Counted from the stretch's first letter, positions 8,114-16,780 are shown. The stretch: 32,869 nt of DNA from Treponema sp. UBA3662 (GCA_002373205.1 DFJV01000113.1:1-32869), one strand, 5' to 3'. A program made the numbers and translations. Notes: generated from the sequence alone by a model not told the origin.

Positions 8114-9289
8114 TTACATTTCTCCAATTGCGTCTCTTATTCTGTTGAGTGCATCCTCAAGCACAGGGCGTGGGGTTGCAACATTTATCCTCTGGTAATA
8201 TTCACCCTCAGGCCCGAACATTGTTCCCCTGTCCAACCAGACTTTTGCCTTGTTTACGATTGTGTCGTCAATCTCAGAGTCGGAAAGTCCCAGCGCGGAA
8301 AAATCCAGCCACAAGAGAAATGTTCCTTCCGGTTCTATAAGCCTTACCTTGGGCAAGTTTTTGGAAAGGTAGCTGCGAAGAAATTCTATGTTGTCCTTTA
8401 GGTGCTTTTTTAGCGCATTAAGCCAGGGCTTTCCATTTTTGTATGCGGCGCGTGCGGCGGTAAGTCCAATCAGGCTTGGTTCGTCGTAACCGGTCTTGTC
8501 CTTTTCGTCGCGGAATTTTTTGCGCAAGACAGGGTTTTTGATAAAGTTTGTGGAAAATTGAAGGCCTGCAAGGTTAAAGGTTTTGCTTACCGACATAGAA
8601 ACCACGCTGTTTTCCGCTGCTTCCGGCGAAAGGTTTGAGAATACCGTGTGGCTGTTCGGCTCATACACAAAGTCGTTGTGAATCTCGTCTGCAAAGACAA
8701 TCACCTTGTTGCGGAGGCAAATTTCAGAAAGCTTCTGCAGTTCTTCCTTTGTCCATACCCGTCCAACAGGATTGTGGGGGCTGCAAAGGATAAAGAGCTT
8801 TACCTTGTTTTCTATTATCTTCTTTTCAAAGTCCTCAAAGTTTATCTTGTACTTTCCATTTTCTTCATATAAAGAAGATGTAACAAGCTTGCGTTTGTTA
8901 AGCTCTATCATGTTCTTGAAAGGGTAGTAAACCGGAGTCTGAATTATTACCGCATCCCCTTCTTTTGTAAAAGCCTTGATTGCGCAGGAAATGCCAAAGA
9001 CAACTCCGGGTGTTGTAACAAGGTCGTGCCTTTCCGGTGAAAAGTTGTGCTCTACTTGCATCCAATTTTTTAAGGCCGCAAAAAAATCATCGTCAAGGCA
9101 TGAATAGCCAAATATTCCGTGGCTCACCTTATTGTGAATGGCCTCAAGAATTTCCGGTGCGGTTGGAAAATCCATATCTGCAACCCAAAGCGGAAGAACG
9201 TCTTCTGGTTTTCCGCGGGGGACGGCAAGGTCTGTTTTTATAGAGTTCGTGCCGTGGCGGTCTACTAGCTTGTTGAATTCATATTCCAT
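8114..9289 (-). CDS. PatB/MalY-type cystathionine beta-lyase (PLP C-S lyase)
   Basis: This is a fold-type I PLP enzyme of 391 residues in the MalY/PatB family, which cleaves cystathionine, cysteine conjugates or related thioethers to a thiol, pyruvate and ammonia. Features are LPLWVADMDFPTAPEI at the N-terminus, CSPHNPVGRVW in the middle, the cofactor Asp in VFADEIHNDF, and the PLP lysine in SMSVSKTFNLAGLQ. The start has a GGAG site. It is the first gene of a two-gene transcript with the CymR-like regulator and is divergent from the nitrogenase-like K gene, sharing a symmetric operator region. It probably feeds or drains a thiol or homocysteine pool in the sulfur pathway encoded here. Confidence 0.9.
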   Translation of the reverse strand: MEYEFNKLVDRHGTNSIKTDLAVPRGKPEDVLPLWVADMDFPTAPEILEAIHNKVSHGIFGYSCLDDDFFAALKNWMQVEHNFSPERHDLVTTPGVVFGISCAIKAFTKEGDAVIIQTPVYYPFKNMIELNKRKLVTSSLYEENGKYKINFEDFEKKIIENKVKLFILCSPHNPVGRVWTKEELQKLSEICLRNKVIVFADEIHNDFVYEPNSHTVFSNLSPEAAENSVVSMSVSKTFNLAGLQFSTNFIKNPVLRKKFRDEKDKTGYDEPSLIGLTAARAAYKNGKPWLNALKKHLKDNIEFLRSYLSKNLPKVRLIEPEGTFLLWLDFSALGLSDSEIDDTIVNKAKVWLDRGTMFGPEGEYYQRINVATPRPVLEDALNRIRDAIGEM

Positions 9290-9331
9290 AGTTGGAACTC
9301 CTTACTTTTGAAAAAAAGTATTTTTTTTGTA

Positions 9332-9397
9332 TTTACCCATTGACTTACTAGGTTTATTGTAGTATAAGTGTAATTACCTATTAAGTCAATAGGTAAT
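9332..9397. promoter_or_regulatory. Overlapping divergent promoters with two operators
   Basis: Plus strand: TTGACT at 9340-9345, 17-bp spacer, TATAAG at 9363-9368, driving the component-1 genes. Minus strand: TTGACT at 9389-9384, 17-bp spacer, TATACT at 9366-9361, driving patB-cymR. The two -10 boxes overlap. Operator 1 (9332-9356, core ACCCATT-gactt-ACTAGGT) covers the plus -35. Operator 2 (9373-9397) is a perfect 10-bp inverted repeat ATTACCTATT/AATAGGTAAT with a 5-bp spacer and covers the minus -35. Each operator also lies over the other promoter's start site, so one repressor could shut both. Confidence 0.85.
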
Positions 9398-9423
9398 ATT
9401 ATGTTTTATGGAGCTTGGCAAAT

Positions 9424-10761
9424 ATGGCAAAAATACTGGACCAGCCGCGCTATAAGTGCGCTCTTGCAGCAATGCAGACAGTTCATGCAATTACGGGAGC
9501 AATTCCTGTCTTGCATTCAGGACCCGGATGCGCCGCAAAATTGAATGATAACAATGGAACAAGCGGACGTTTTAGTCCGAATATTTTTCCGTGCAGTTCT
9601 GTTAGCGAAAAGGAAGTTGTTTTTGGAGGAACAGGCAAGCTGCGCTCTACCATAGAAAATGCGCTTAAGGTTATTGATGCCGATTTGTTCGTGGTTCTTT
9701 CCGGATGTACAAGCGAAATTATTGGTGATGACATTGAAGAGTTTGCAGGAAATTTTTCAGGCGAAAAGAAACCTGTTCTCTGGGCAAAGACACCAGGCTT
9801 TAAGGGCAACAATTATCTTGGCCACGACTGGATTCTTAAGTCCATCTTTGAGCAGTATCTTGAGCGGGAGGAAGTTCTTTCTTCCTATTCAAATGCAGAT
9901 GGAGAAGTTGTAAAGGAGAAGGGGCTCGTAAACCTTTTTGTTTCTCCTCCACAGCAGGATCCGTACTGGCTTGGAAACTTGCGCGAGATAGAAGCCCTGC
10001 TGTCTGCAATAGGCCTTAAGCCCAACACAATTTTTGGCTTTGGACGCGGCATAGAGAACATCAAAAAAATTCCCCAGGCAGAATATACAATTCTTGTGTC
10101 TCCGTGGACAGGTCTTGAAAGCGCAAAGTATCTGGAGCGCCGTTTTGGCATAAAGCTTTTGCAGTATCCCGTCCTTCCGATTGGTGCTACGGAAACAAGC
10201 AAGTTCCTCCGTGCAGTTCAGGAATTTACCGGTGCAGACAAAGAGCTTACCGAAAAGGTAATCGCAGAAAAAGAAGCAGAGTTCTACTATTATATTGAAC
10301 GCTTTGCAGACACCTTGCTGGAAACCCGTATTCTTGGCAAGCGTTTTGCTGTTGCAAGCGACAGTGAATATTCAATTGCCGTAACAAAATTCCTTGTAAA
10401 CGACATGGGGCTTTTCCCGGAAAAAGTTTTCATTACAGACGATGCGCCTAAATCTTTCCAGCAAAAGATTACGGACGAAGTGAACAACCTTAACTACGGA
10501 ATAAAAACTCCTGTCCAATTTACAACTGATGGCCACGACATTCATGAGCAGATTAAGGCCGCTGATTTTGCAGGAACACCGCTTATCATTGGCTCCAACT
10601 GGGAAAAGAAACTTGCTGCGGAACTTGGTGCCCACTTTGTAAACGTAAGCTACCCAATGCTGGAAAAGCTTGTAATAAACGACCACATTGCAGGCTATTC
10701 AGGAGGACTTCACCTTCTTGAACAAATCTTTACCGCCGCAATGAGCAAGCTAAAGCTTTAG
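9424..10761 (+). CDS. Nitrogenase-like component 1, K-like (beta) subunit, pair 1
   Basis: This nitrogenase component-1 family protein of 445 residues has the three cysteines expected of a NifK-type P-cluster half: Cys36 (HSGPGC), Cys57 (FPCSS) and Cys95 (VLSGCTSEIIGDD). The EKEVVFGG motif is also present. It lacks the long N-terminal extension of true NifK. The ATG at 9424 is preferred because GGAG sits at a normal distance, whereas the in-frame TTG at 9415 is almost on top of it. It is first in an operon with the D-like subunit 12 bases downstream, the reverse of the usual D-K order. It probably forms a heterotetramer with that subunit and takes electrons from the NifH-like protein at 28602. 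The substrate is unknown; an organosulfur compound is inferred from context. Confidence 0.86.
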   Translation: MAKILDQPRYKCALAAMQTVHAITGAIPVLHSGPGCAAKLNDNNGTSGRFSPNIFPCSSVSEKEVVFGGTGKLRSTIENALKVIDADLFVVLSGCTSEIIGDDIEEFAGNFSGEKKPVLWAKTPGFKGNNYLGHDWILKSIFEQYLEREEVLSSYSNADGEVVKEKGLVNLFVSPPQQDPYWLGNLREIEALLSAIGLKPNTIFGFGRGIENIKKIPQAEYTILVSPWTGLESAKYLERRFGIKLLQYPVLPIGATETSKFLRAVQEFTGADKELTEKVIAEKEAEFYYYIERFADTLLETRILGKRFAVASDSEYSIAVTKFLVNDMGLFPEKVFITDDAPKSFQQKITDEVNNLNYGIKTPVQFTTDGHDIHEQIKAADFAGTPLIIGSNWEKKLAAELGAHFVNVSYPMLEKLVINDHIAGYSGGLHLLEQIFTAAMSKLKL

Positions 10762-10773
10762 AAAGGAGACATT

Positions 10774-12246
10774 ATGCCATTTAACTTTAAGAATGCAAAT
10801 ATCGCAATTCGCGAAAACCGCCTTGGATCCATCACAGGCTTTGTTGGAGACCTTGAGACGCTTGTAAAAAAATCAGAAGACGGAAGCCTCCGTAACCGTG
10901 AGCGCTGCTTTAGCCAGTCAAGTTCCTGTCTTTCAGGATGCGCGCTTAATGCACTTGCGGCAATCAGAAACGTTGCAGTTGTTTACCACGCACCTGCCGG
11001 CTGTACCGCAATGGCAAGCAACGACGCTGTAAAGTTCGGCCAGATTGCAGCCCGCGTAAACAAGACAACCAATTCCGTTTTTGTTTGCACAGACTTGAAC
11101 GAAAAGGACACAGTCTTTGGCGCAACAAATGATTTGGTAAAAATAATCCGCCACACTTACGAAACCTACAAACCGGATGCAATCTTTGTTTCCACAAGCT
11201 GTGTTTCTGGTGTTACCGGAGAAGACGTGGACGGTGTTGCAAGCGACCTGGATGCAGAACTGCCCATTCCTGTAATTCCCGTTCACTGCGAAGGATTCAA
11301 GTCCCGCATCTGGGCAAGTGGCTTTGACATTTCTGACCACGCTGTTTTGCAGGGGATCGTTAAGCCCCCAAAGCAGAAGAGGCGCACAATCAACATAAAG
11401 AACTTCTACGAAAGTGCCCGCCCCCAGATTACAAAAATCTTTAACGAAGTCTTTGATGCCGAGCCACAGTTCCTCTACTGCAATGCAACCATAGAAGAAC
11501 TTAGCCACCTTAGCGAAGCCTTGTGTACGGTTTGCATCTGCGGAACACTCGGAACTTATCTTGGAAATGCACTGGAAGAAGCATACGGAGTTCCTTACGT
11601 GCGCACAATCAACCATTCAGGCATAACCGGTTTTGAAACATGGCTCCGCGGAATTGGAGACACCATCGGAAAGCGTGCGGAAGTTGAAGCCTATATAGAA
11701 AAGCAGCGCGCTATCTACATGCCTCAGATAGAAGAAATTACAAAGCAGCTCAAAGGCTTGCGTGCCGTAATTGGTATGGGCCCGGGCTTTACCTACGAAA
11801 TTGCCCGCGTACTCCAGGAATTTGGAATGACCGTTGACTATGCGCTTGCATGGCACTACGACTACAAGTACGACAACGGAAAAGTTCCGCCAGCCTTGGA
11901 ACACCTGTTGCAGAATTCTCCAAAAGACATGAAGGTTGCGGTTGCAGACCAGCAGAACTACGAGGTTCTTAACATACTCAACCACTATAAGCCCGATGTT
12001 TATTTTAGCCGCCACCCGGGAACAACTGTCTGGGCAATCAAGCAGGGCTATGCCGCAGTATTTGTTGCAGACGAGTATACGGTATTCGGTTACGAGGGAA
12101 CTTTGAGTTTTGCAAAGCTCATCCGCGACACCGTTACAAACCGCAGCTTTGAAAAAAATCTTGCTGCCCGCATAAAGCTTCCCTACACAAAGTGGTGGTA
12201 CGAGCAGAATGCAGACAAGTTCATAAAAGAAGAGGCAAAAAAGTAG
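10774..12246 (+). CDS. Nitrogenase-like component 1, D-like (alpha) subunit, pair 1
   Basis: This 490-residue NifD-type subunit has P-cluster cysteines Cys77 (APAGC), Cys105 (FVCTDLNEKDTVFG) and Cys143 (STSCVSGVTGED). Cys256 in ICGTLGTYLGNALEEAYG aligns without gaps to the cofactor ligand NifD Cys275. The segment FKSRIWASGFDISDHAV aligns to FRGVSQSLGHHIANDAV of NifD and places Trp180 and Phe184 where nitrogenase has Gln191 and His195. No residue equivalent to His442 is seen near ADEYTVFGYEG. These changes argue for a bound complex iron-sulfur cofactor but a reaction other than N2 reduction. A clear GGAG site precedes the start. The extra N-terminal motif SSSCLSGC corresponds to the region holding IRGCAYAGS in NifD. 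Confidence 0.87.
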   Translation: MPFNFKNANIAIRENRLGSITGFVGDLETLVKKSEDGSLRNRERCFSQSSSCLSGCALNALAAIRNVAVVYHAPAGCTAMASNDAVKFGQIAARVNKTTNSVFVCTDLNEKDTVFGATNDLVKIIRHTYETYKPDAIFVSTSCVSGVTGEDVDGVASDLDAELPIPVIPVHCEGFKSRIWASGFDISDHAVLQGIVKPPKQKRRTINIKNFYESARPQITKIFNEVFDAEPQFLYCNATIEELSHLSEALCTVCICGTLGTYLGNALEEAYGVPYVRTINHSGITGFETWLRGIGDTIGKRAEVEAYIEKQRAIYMPQIEEITKQLKGLRAVIGMGPGFTYEIARVLQEFGMTVDYALAWHYDYKYDNGKVPPALEHLLQNSPKDMKVAVADQQNYEVLNILNHYKPDVYFSRHPGTTVWAIKQGYAAVFVADEYTVFGYEGTLSFAKLIRDTVTNRSFEKNLAARIKLPYTKWWYEQNADKFIKEEAKK

Positions 12247-12256
12247 GGGAATGCAA

Positions 12257-12332
12257 GGGGGGAAGTCTCCCCCTCGGCCGCACTTCGTTGCGTCCTACCC
12301 CTTCTAGCGGGGGCCACCCCCGCAACGCCCCC
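12257..12332 (-). repeat. GC-rich palindromic element, copy C (intergenic)
   Basis: This reverse-orientation copy of the element fills most of the gap between the D-like gene and the second CysK-like gene. It has the G-run/C-run hairpin (GGGGGGAAGTCTCCCCC), CACTTCGTTGCGTCC and the closing CCCCCGCAACGCCCCC. As RNA it would fold strongly and could affect readthrough or mRNA stability between the two genes. Confidence 0.85.
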
Positions 12333-12354
12333 AGTTAATATCAGGAGATATTGT

Positions 12355-13335
12355 ATGGCAAAAAAAATTAATGAATCATTAACAGAACTCATTGGTAATA
12401 CACCGCTTGTAAGGCTCCACGGTTATGAAAAAAAACTCGGTCTCAAGGCACACCTTCTTGCAAAGATTGAATACTTTAACCCAATCGGAAGCATTAAGGA
12501 CCGCATCGTTCTCCGCATCATAGAAGATGCTGAGCGTGAAGGAAAAATCAAGCCCGGAGTAACAACCCTCATCGAATACACAAGCGGCAACACAGGAATT
12601 GCCGTTTCTGCAATCGGAGCAATGAAAGGCTATGATGTTACAATCTATCTTCAAGATGGAACAAGCCAGGAACGCTTTGACATAATGAAGGCATTTGGTG
12701 CAAACGTAACAAGAATCAGTAATGTCCCGGAAATTCAGGAAGCGCTAAAAACTACAAACAATGACTTTGTAGCCGCAACCAATATTTTAAAACAGCATAT
12801 CCGTGACCGCCAGGCAGCAGGAGAAAATATTTTCTTTGTTGACCAGATGATTAATCCTAAAAATCCCGAAGCCCACCACGACACGACTGGTGTGGAAATC
12901 TGGGAACAGACGGACGGTGACTTGGCTGCTGTAGTAAGTGCCGTTGGAACAGGCGGAACAATCCGCGGAATAAGCGACTATGTAAAGTCCAAGAATCCTG
13001 CCGTAAAGGTTATTGCCGTTGAACCTGCTATTGATGCAACTGCTTTAACAGGTATCCACAACTTTACGGAAGTGCCGGAAGAAAGGGTTCCAGTTACTGT
13101 CCGGAATACAAAAGGCGTTTACGATGAAGTTCTTGTTGCAACAGTAAATCCATCGTTTGAAGCGGCCAGAATTGTTGCAAAGTCAGACGGTGTGCTGGTT
13201 GGAAATTCCAGTGGTGCCGCACTTTGGGGAGCAACAGAACTTGCAAAGCGTCCTGAGTACGAAGGAAAGAATATTGTAGTCATTTTCCCGGACACAGGTC
13301 TGCGCTATTTGAGTACGGATTTATTTAGGGAATAA
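12355..13335 (+). CDS. Divergent CysK-family PLP synthase in the nitrogenase-like operon
   Basis: This is a 326-residue fold-type II PLP enzyme related to O-acetylserine sulfhydrylase. It keeps the PLP lysine region (NPIGSIKDR), the substrate loop TSGNTG, the phosphate-binding GTGGT and the C-terminal Ser in GNSSGAA. It departs from standard CysK in two places. The usual PDTMSxERR is QDGTSQERF, and the HxIQGIGAGF motif present in the other CysK (30863-31801) is replaced by TGIHNFTEVPEERVPVTV. Its acceptor or donor may therefore differ, for example another thiol in place of sulfide; this is inference. It lies in the operon downstream of pair 1 and overlaps the LysR gene by one base. Confidence 0.85.
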   Translation: MAKKINESLTELIGNTPLVRLHGYEKKLGLKAHLLAKIEYFNPIGSIKDRIVLRIIEDAEREGKIKPGVTTLIEYTSGNTGIAVSAIGAMKGYDVTIYLQDGTSQERFDIMKAFGANVTRISNVPEIQEALKTTNNDFVAATNILKQHIRDRQAAGENIFFVDQMINPKNPEAHHDTTGVEIWEQTDGDLAAVVSAVGTGGTIRGISDYVKSKNPAVKVIAVEPAIDATALTGIHNFTEVPEERVPVTVRNTKGVYDEVLVATVNPSFEAARIVAKSDGVLVGNSSGAALWGATELAKRPEYEGKNIVVIFPDTGLRYLSTDLFRE

Positions 13336-14264
13336 TGACTCTCCAACAGATTCGCTATATTCTTGGCGTTGCAGAGGCAGGTTCTTTGAACAAAGCCTCG
13401 GAAAAACTTTTTGTCTCTCAGCCCTCCCTTACCTCTTCATTGCATGATGCGGAATGGGAACTGGGTTTTGAAATTTTTCACAGAACCCCGCGTGGCGTAA
13501 AAGTAACGGAGCGTGGGGAATCTTTTATCCGCGACGCTGAGAAGCTTTATGCAAGCTACGAAAACCTTATCAAAAAATATTCCTCAAAAGAAAAACAGTC
13601 TTTTTCTGTTTCTGCATTATACTATGCCTTTGCCCGTACCGCATTTGTTGAAATTGTAAAGCAGTTTTCCAAGAATAGTTATGATTTTGCCTTCCGGGAA
13701 AAAAAAGCGTCTGGTGTTATTGAAGACGTGGCGCTTGAAAAAAGTGATCTTGGCATTTTATATTTGAGCGATTCCAACCGCGAGGCAATTACAAAAAATC
13801 TAAATGCAAACAATCTGGAATTCCATCATCTTACAGAATGCAATGCCTTTGTATATCTGCATGAACATCATCCTCTGGCCAAAAAGGAAAGCCTTTCTTT
13901 AGCCGAGCTGGAACCCTACCACTTTATAACCTTTGACACTGATGATGTAAAATCTTTTTTTTCTGATGAAGTGATTAACCGCTTTAAACTTGACAAGGCA
14001 ATTACTGTGGCCGACCGGGCAACTGAACTAAACCTAATTAAAACACTGAACGGCTACACCTTTCTTTCTGGTATATTCGGTGAAGAATCAAAAGATACTG
14101 ACGATGACTTTGTTTTGATTCCACTGCAAAATCATGACGAAAAAATCAACCATACTTTTGAACTTGGTTATATTACAAAAAAAATAACCCGCATGGATAA
14201 CATCAGCCTCTCCTATATTGATGCCATCCGGCGCATTCTGCACATTGCCGGATTCACCTGTTAA
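13335..14264 (+). CDS. LysR-family transcriptional regulator
   Basis: This is a 309-residue LysR-type regulator with an N-terminal winged helix-turn-helix (residues 1-60, TLQQIRYILGVAEAGSLNKASEKLFVSQPSLT) and a periplasmic-binding-like effector domain from about 90. Its start codon overlaps the stop of the CysK-like gene, so the two are translationally coupled. LysR proteins such as CysB and CmbR control sulfur genes through cysteine precursors, which suits the location, but the effector cannot be read from sequence. It is a second layer of control besides the Rrf2 protein. Confidence 0.9.
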   Translation: MTLQQIRYILGVAEAGSLNKASEKLFVSQPSLTSSLHDAEWELGFEIFHRTPRGVKVTERGESFIRDAEKLYASYENLIKKYSSKEKQSFSVSALYYAFARTAFVEIVKQFSKNSYDFAFREKKASGVIEDVALEKSDLGILYLSDSNREAITKNLNANNLEFHHLTECNAFVYLHEHHPLAKKESLSLAELEPYHFITFDTDDVKSFFSDEVINRFKLDKAITVADRATELNLIKTLNGYTFLSGIFGEESKDTDDDFVLIPLQNHDEKINHTFELGYITKKITRMDNISLSYIDAIRRILHIAGFTC

Positions 14265-14281
14265 TTTTTTTGAGGCCACTT

Positions 14282-15115
14282 ATGATCAACACCGCATACC
14301 TTTTTGAAGATCCAGAAGAACTTAATCCCTCTGCCTTGCCCGACTATTCAACACTTGATTTTATTTCAAACGGCTCTCACATTTACGGTGAGATTATGTG
14401 GCCTTCAAGCGAATTTTCTGAACCCAGACCCTGCGTAATAATGCTGCACGGTTTTCCGGGAACAGCCCGCAATGATGACATTTCGCACGCACTTTGCCGG
14501 ATTGGTTGCGTTGTCCTTGTTCCCCATCACAGGGGAGCCTGGGGAAGCCAGGGCAAGTATCTTATTTCAAACTGCATAGAAGACGCATACAATCTTGCAC
14601 AGTATGCACATTCCGAACGCTTTACGGAAAAATACAACGTAAATCCCAAGCAGATTTTTTTGCTGGGACACAGCATGGGTGCAAACTCGTCTTTAAATGC
14701 CGGAAAGAATCTTGACTGGCTTGCAGGAATCATCATGCTCACTCCTTACGACCCCACGCGCTACCTTAACTGCGACAAGGAAGTTTACCTGCGTTCTCTT
14801 TTGGAGGAAGGCCGCATACTTCATTCAGATGGAATTGACGTTATCTATGACGATGTGCTTCACCGCCGGGAAGATATAAGCCATCCAAATGCATTCGAAA
14901 AGGTAAAGGACAAAAACATAATAGTCTTTGCAGGAAAATATGATTCCGTTTCTCCCATTGACGAAATGATTATGCCCCTATGGGAAAAGCTTGCTGCCCA
15001 CAAAACAAGCGCCGTCCAAAAACTTGTTGTATACCCAACAGAGCACGGTCTTATTGGCCGCCGCATTTCTATGATCCGCGAAATTGCAAACTTCATAAAG
15101 CAAATAACAGGTTAA
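14282..15115 (+). CDS. Alpha/beta hydrolase of unknown substrate
   Basis: This 277-residue alpha/beta hydrolase has an oxyanion-hole HGFPGTARN, the nucleophile elbow GHSMGANSS (Ser), a likely catalytic Asp in FAGKYDSVSP and a His in TEHGLIGRR. No signal peptide is seen, so it is cytoplasmic. The ATG at 14282 is chosen because GAGG lies six bases upstream; a TTG four codons earlier is in frame. It could be an esterase, thioesterase or acyl-thiol hydrolase. Its place between the LysR gene and the second component-1 pair suggests it processes a substrate or product of the pathway, but that is only contextual. Confidence 0.8.
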   Translation: MINTAYLFEDPEELNPSALPDYSTLDFISNGSHIYGEIMWPSSEFSEPRPCVIMLHGFPGTARNDDISHALCRIGCVVLVPHHRGAWGSQGKYLISNCIEDAYNLAQYAHSERFTEKYNVNPKQIFLLGHSMGANSSLNAGKNLDWLAGIIMLTPYDPTRYLNCDKEVYLRSLLEEGRILHSDGIDVIYDDVLHRREDISHPNAFEKVKDKNIIVFAGKYDSVSPIDEMIMPLWEKLAAHKTSAVQKLVVYPTEHGLIGRRISMIREIANFIKQITG

Positions 15116-15234
15116 ACTATTCCCAAACCATTGCCAATGTAAATCCATCTCCTGTCACTGAACTTGATTAACTTTCTATCACGTCTACATCCTTATTATC
15201 AGAAAAAGCTATAGGACATATACAAAACTTATAT

Positions 15235-15283
15235 TTTACATTCTTCATGGAAAAATATATAACATAGTAAATTACTAGGAAAT
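15235..15283 (+). promoter_or_regulatory. Promoter and single operator before component-1 pair 2
   Basis: TTTACA (15235-15240), a 17-bp spacer and TATAAC (15258-15263) form a plausible promoter. An imperfect operator (core 15262-15280, ACATAGT-aaatt-ACTAGGA) follows at the transcription start. It closely resembles the copy at 21130-21154. The rest of the 15116-15316 gap shows no gene. Confidence 0.6.
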
Positions 15284-15316
15284 TACTGGAAATAATTCTG
15301 ACTAAAGGACGTTGCC

Positions 15317-16777
15317 ATGAGTGTGTTATTAAAAGACAAGGTTGAAATTCGGGAAAACAGGCTTCATACGATTCTAACTTTTAATGGGGATGCAAAGTCT
15401 TTGGATGAAGCTTCCAGAGACAACAAACTTAAAATCGGGCGGTTTAAATTCAGCCAGTGTGGAAACTGCCAGGAAGGCTGTGCATTTATGCAGGTTTATT
15501 CCATTCACGATGCGGCAGTTGTAAGCCATTCTCCAATCGGATGCTACGCAAATGTTTCTGAGCGTTGGAACGGAATGGCCAACGTTGCAAAGATAAGGGG
15601 AAAGGATTCCTTTTCCCATCATGCCATCTGTACGAACATTCAGGAGTCGGACACAATTTATGGAGGCGCAAAGAAGCTGCGTCACGCAATCGAAGAAGCA
15701 TACAAGCGTTATTCCCCCAAGGTAATCTACGTTACTACCTCATGTGCATCCGGTATTGTTGGAGATGACGTTCATTCTGTTGCAAAGGAAATGAGCGCAG
15801 AACTCGGCATTCCTGTATTCGCAGTTGAATGTGAAGGCTTTAAGTCCAGAATATGGTCCACCGGTTTTGACGCAGCTTTTAACGGCATCTTGAACACAGC
15901 CCTCAAAGCTCCGGAAAAAAAGCAGGAAGACCTTGTAAACGTTTTTAACTTTTCCGGAGTTGACACTTTTACTCCTTTGCTAAAAACAATAAACTTGCGC
16001 CCGAATTACCTTGTGGAAACAAGAAGCTTTGAAGAAATATCCCGTATGGCAGAGGCAGCCTGCACATCAACAATTTGCGAAACCCTTGGAACTTTTGTTG
16101 CCGACCGCCTTGAAAAAATCTACGGTGTTCCACAGGTACGGGCTCCTGCACCTTACGGAATTCAGTGGACTGACAGGTGGCTGCGCGAGGTTGCAAAGCT
16201 TACAGGACGGGAAAGCATTGTTGAAGAGGCTATAAAGAAAGAACACGAGCGTATTGCTCCAGAATTAAATGAGCTTCGGGAATTCTTTAAGGGAAAGAAA
16301 GTTTATATTTTCTCCGGTGCATCCTATGCTCACAATATGGCAAGCGTATGTTATGACCTTGGACTTGAGGTTATTGGAATTACAACCTACCACCATGACC
16401 AGCAGTATGACACTAAGGAAATAAACACCGTAAAGTATCTTGTTGAGACTATAGGTAACGTTCCAAACTATACAATCTGCAACAAACAGCCGTATCAGGT
16501 TATAAAATTTCTTTCAAAGCTTTCTCCTGACTTTTTGATTGTGCGCCATCAGGCATTGACGGTTCTTGGCTACAAGCTTGGCATTCCTTCAATCATGGAA
16601 GGTGATTCAAACAAGTGCGTAGGTTACGATGGAACAATTGATCTGGGACGCAGAATTCAAAAAATCCTAAAAACAAGAAAGCTCTATGAGAACATTGCCC
16701 GCAACGTAGAATTTCCCTATACGGAGTGGTGGCTTAAGAAAGATACAGACCCATTTGCCTTTGTAGGAGGACTTTGA
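15317..16777 (+). CDS. Nitrogenase-like component 1, D-like (alpha) subunit, pair 2
   Basis: This 486-residue NifD-type protein is paralogous to the pair-1 alpha subunit. P-cluster cysteines are Cys76 (HSPIGC), Cys105 (AICTNIQESDTIYGG) and Cys143 (TTSCASGIVGDD). Cys254 in TICETLGTFVADRLEKIYG matches the cofactor ligand NifD Cys275. Trp180 and Phe184 (FKSRIWSTGF) again replace Gln191 and His195 of nitrogenase, and no His442 equivalent is seen (IMEGDSNKCVGYDG). An N-terminal cysteine-rich stretch SQCGNCQEGC is distinctive. An AAGGA site precedes the start. It has its own promoter and is followed 3 bases later by its K-like partner. It may be a second reductase or a NifE-like assembly scaffold. 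Confidence 0.87.
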   Translation: MSVLLKDKVEIRENRLHTILTFNGDAKSLDEASRDNKLKIGRFKFSQCGNCQEGCAFMQVYSIHDAAVVSHSPIGCYANVSERWNGMANVAKIRGKDSFSHHAICTNIQESDTIYGGAKKLRHAIEEAYKRYSPKVIYVTTSCASGIVGDDVHSVAKEMSAELGIPVFAVECEGFKSRIWSTGFDAAFNGILNTALKAPEKKQEDLVNVFNFSGVDTFTPLLKTINLRPNYLVETRSFEEISRMAEAACTSTICETLGTFVADRLEKIYGVPQVRAPAPYGIQWTDRWLREVAKLTGRESIVEEAIKKEHERIAPELNELREFFKGKKVYIFSGASYAHNMASVCYDLGLEVIGITTYHHDQQYDTKEINTVKYLVETIGNVPNYTICNKQPYQVIKFLSKLSPDFLIVRHQALTVLGYKLGIPSIMEGDSNKCVGYDGTIDLGRRIQKILKTRKLYENIARNVEFPYTEWWLKKDTDPFAFVGGL

Positions 16778-16780
16778 TTT

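Noticed and set aside
10933..11616. 227-residue open frame on the minus strand opposite the D-like gene
   Set aside because: It lies wholly antisense to a strongly conserved gene, is rich in Cys and Phe as expected of a shadow frame, and has no recognisable domain.
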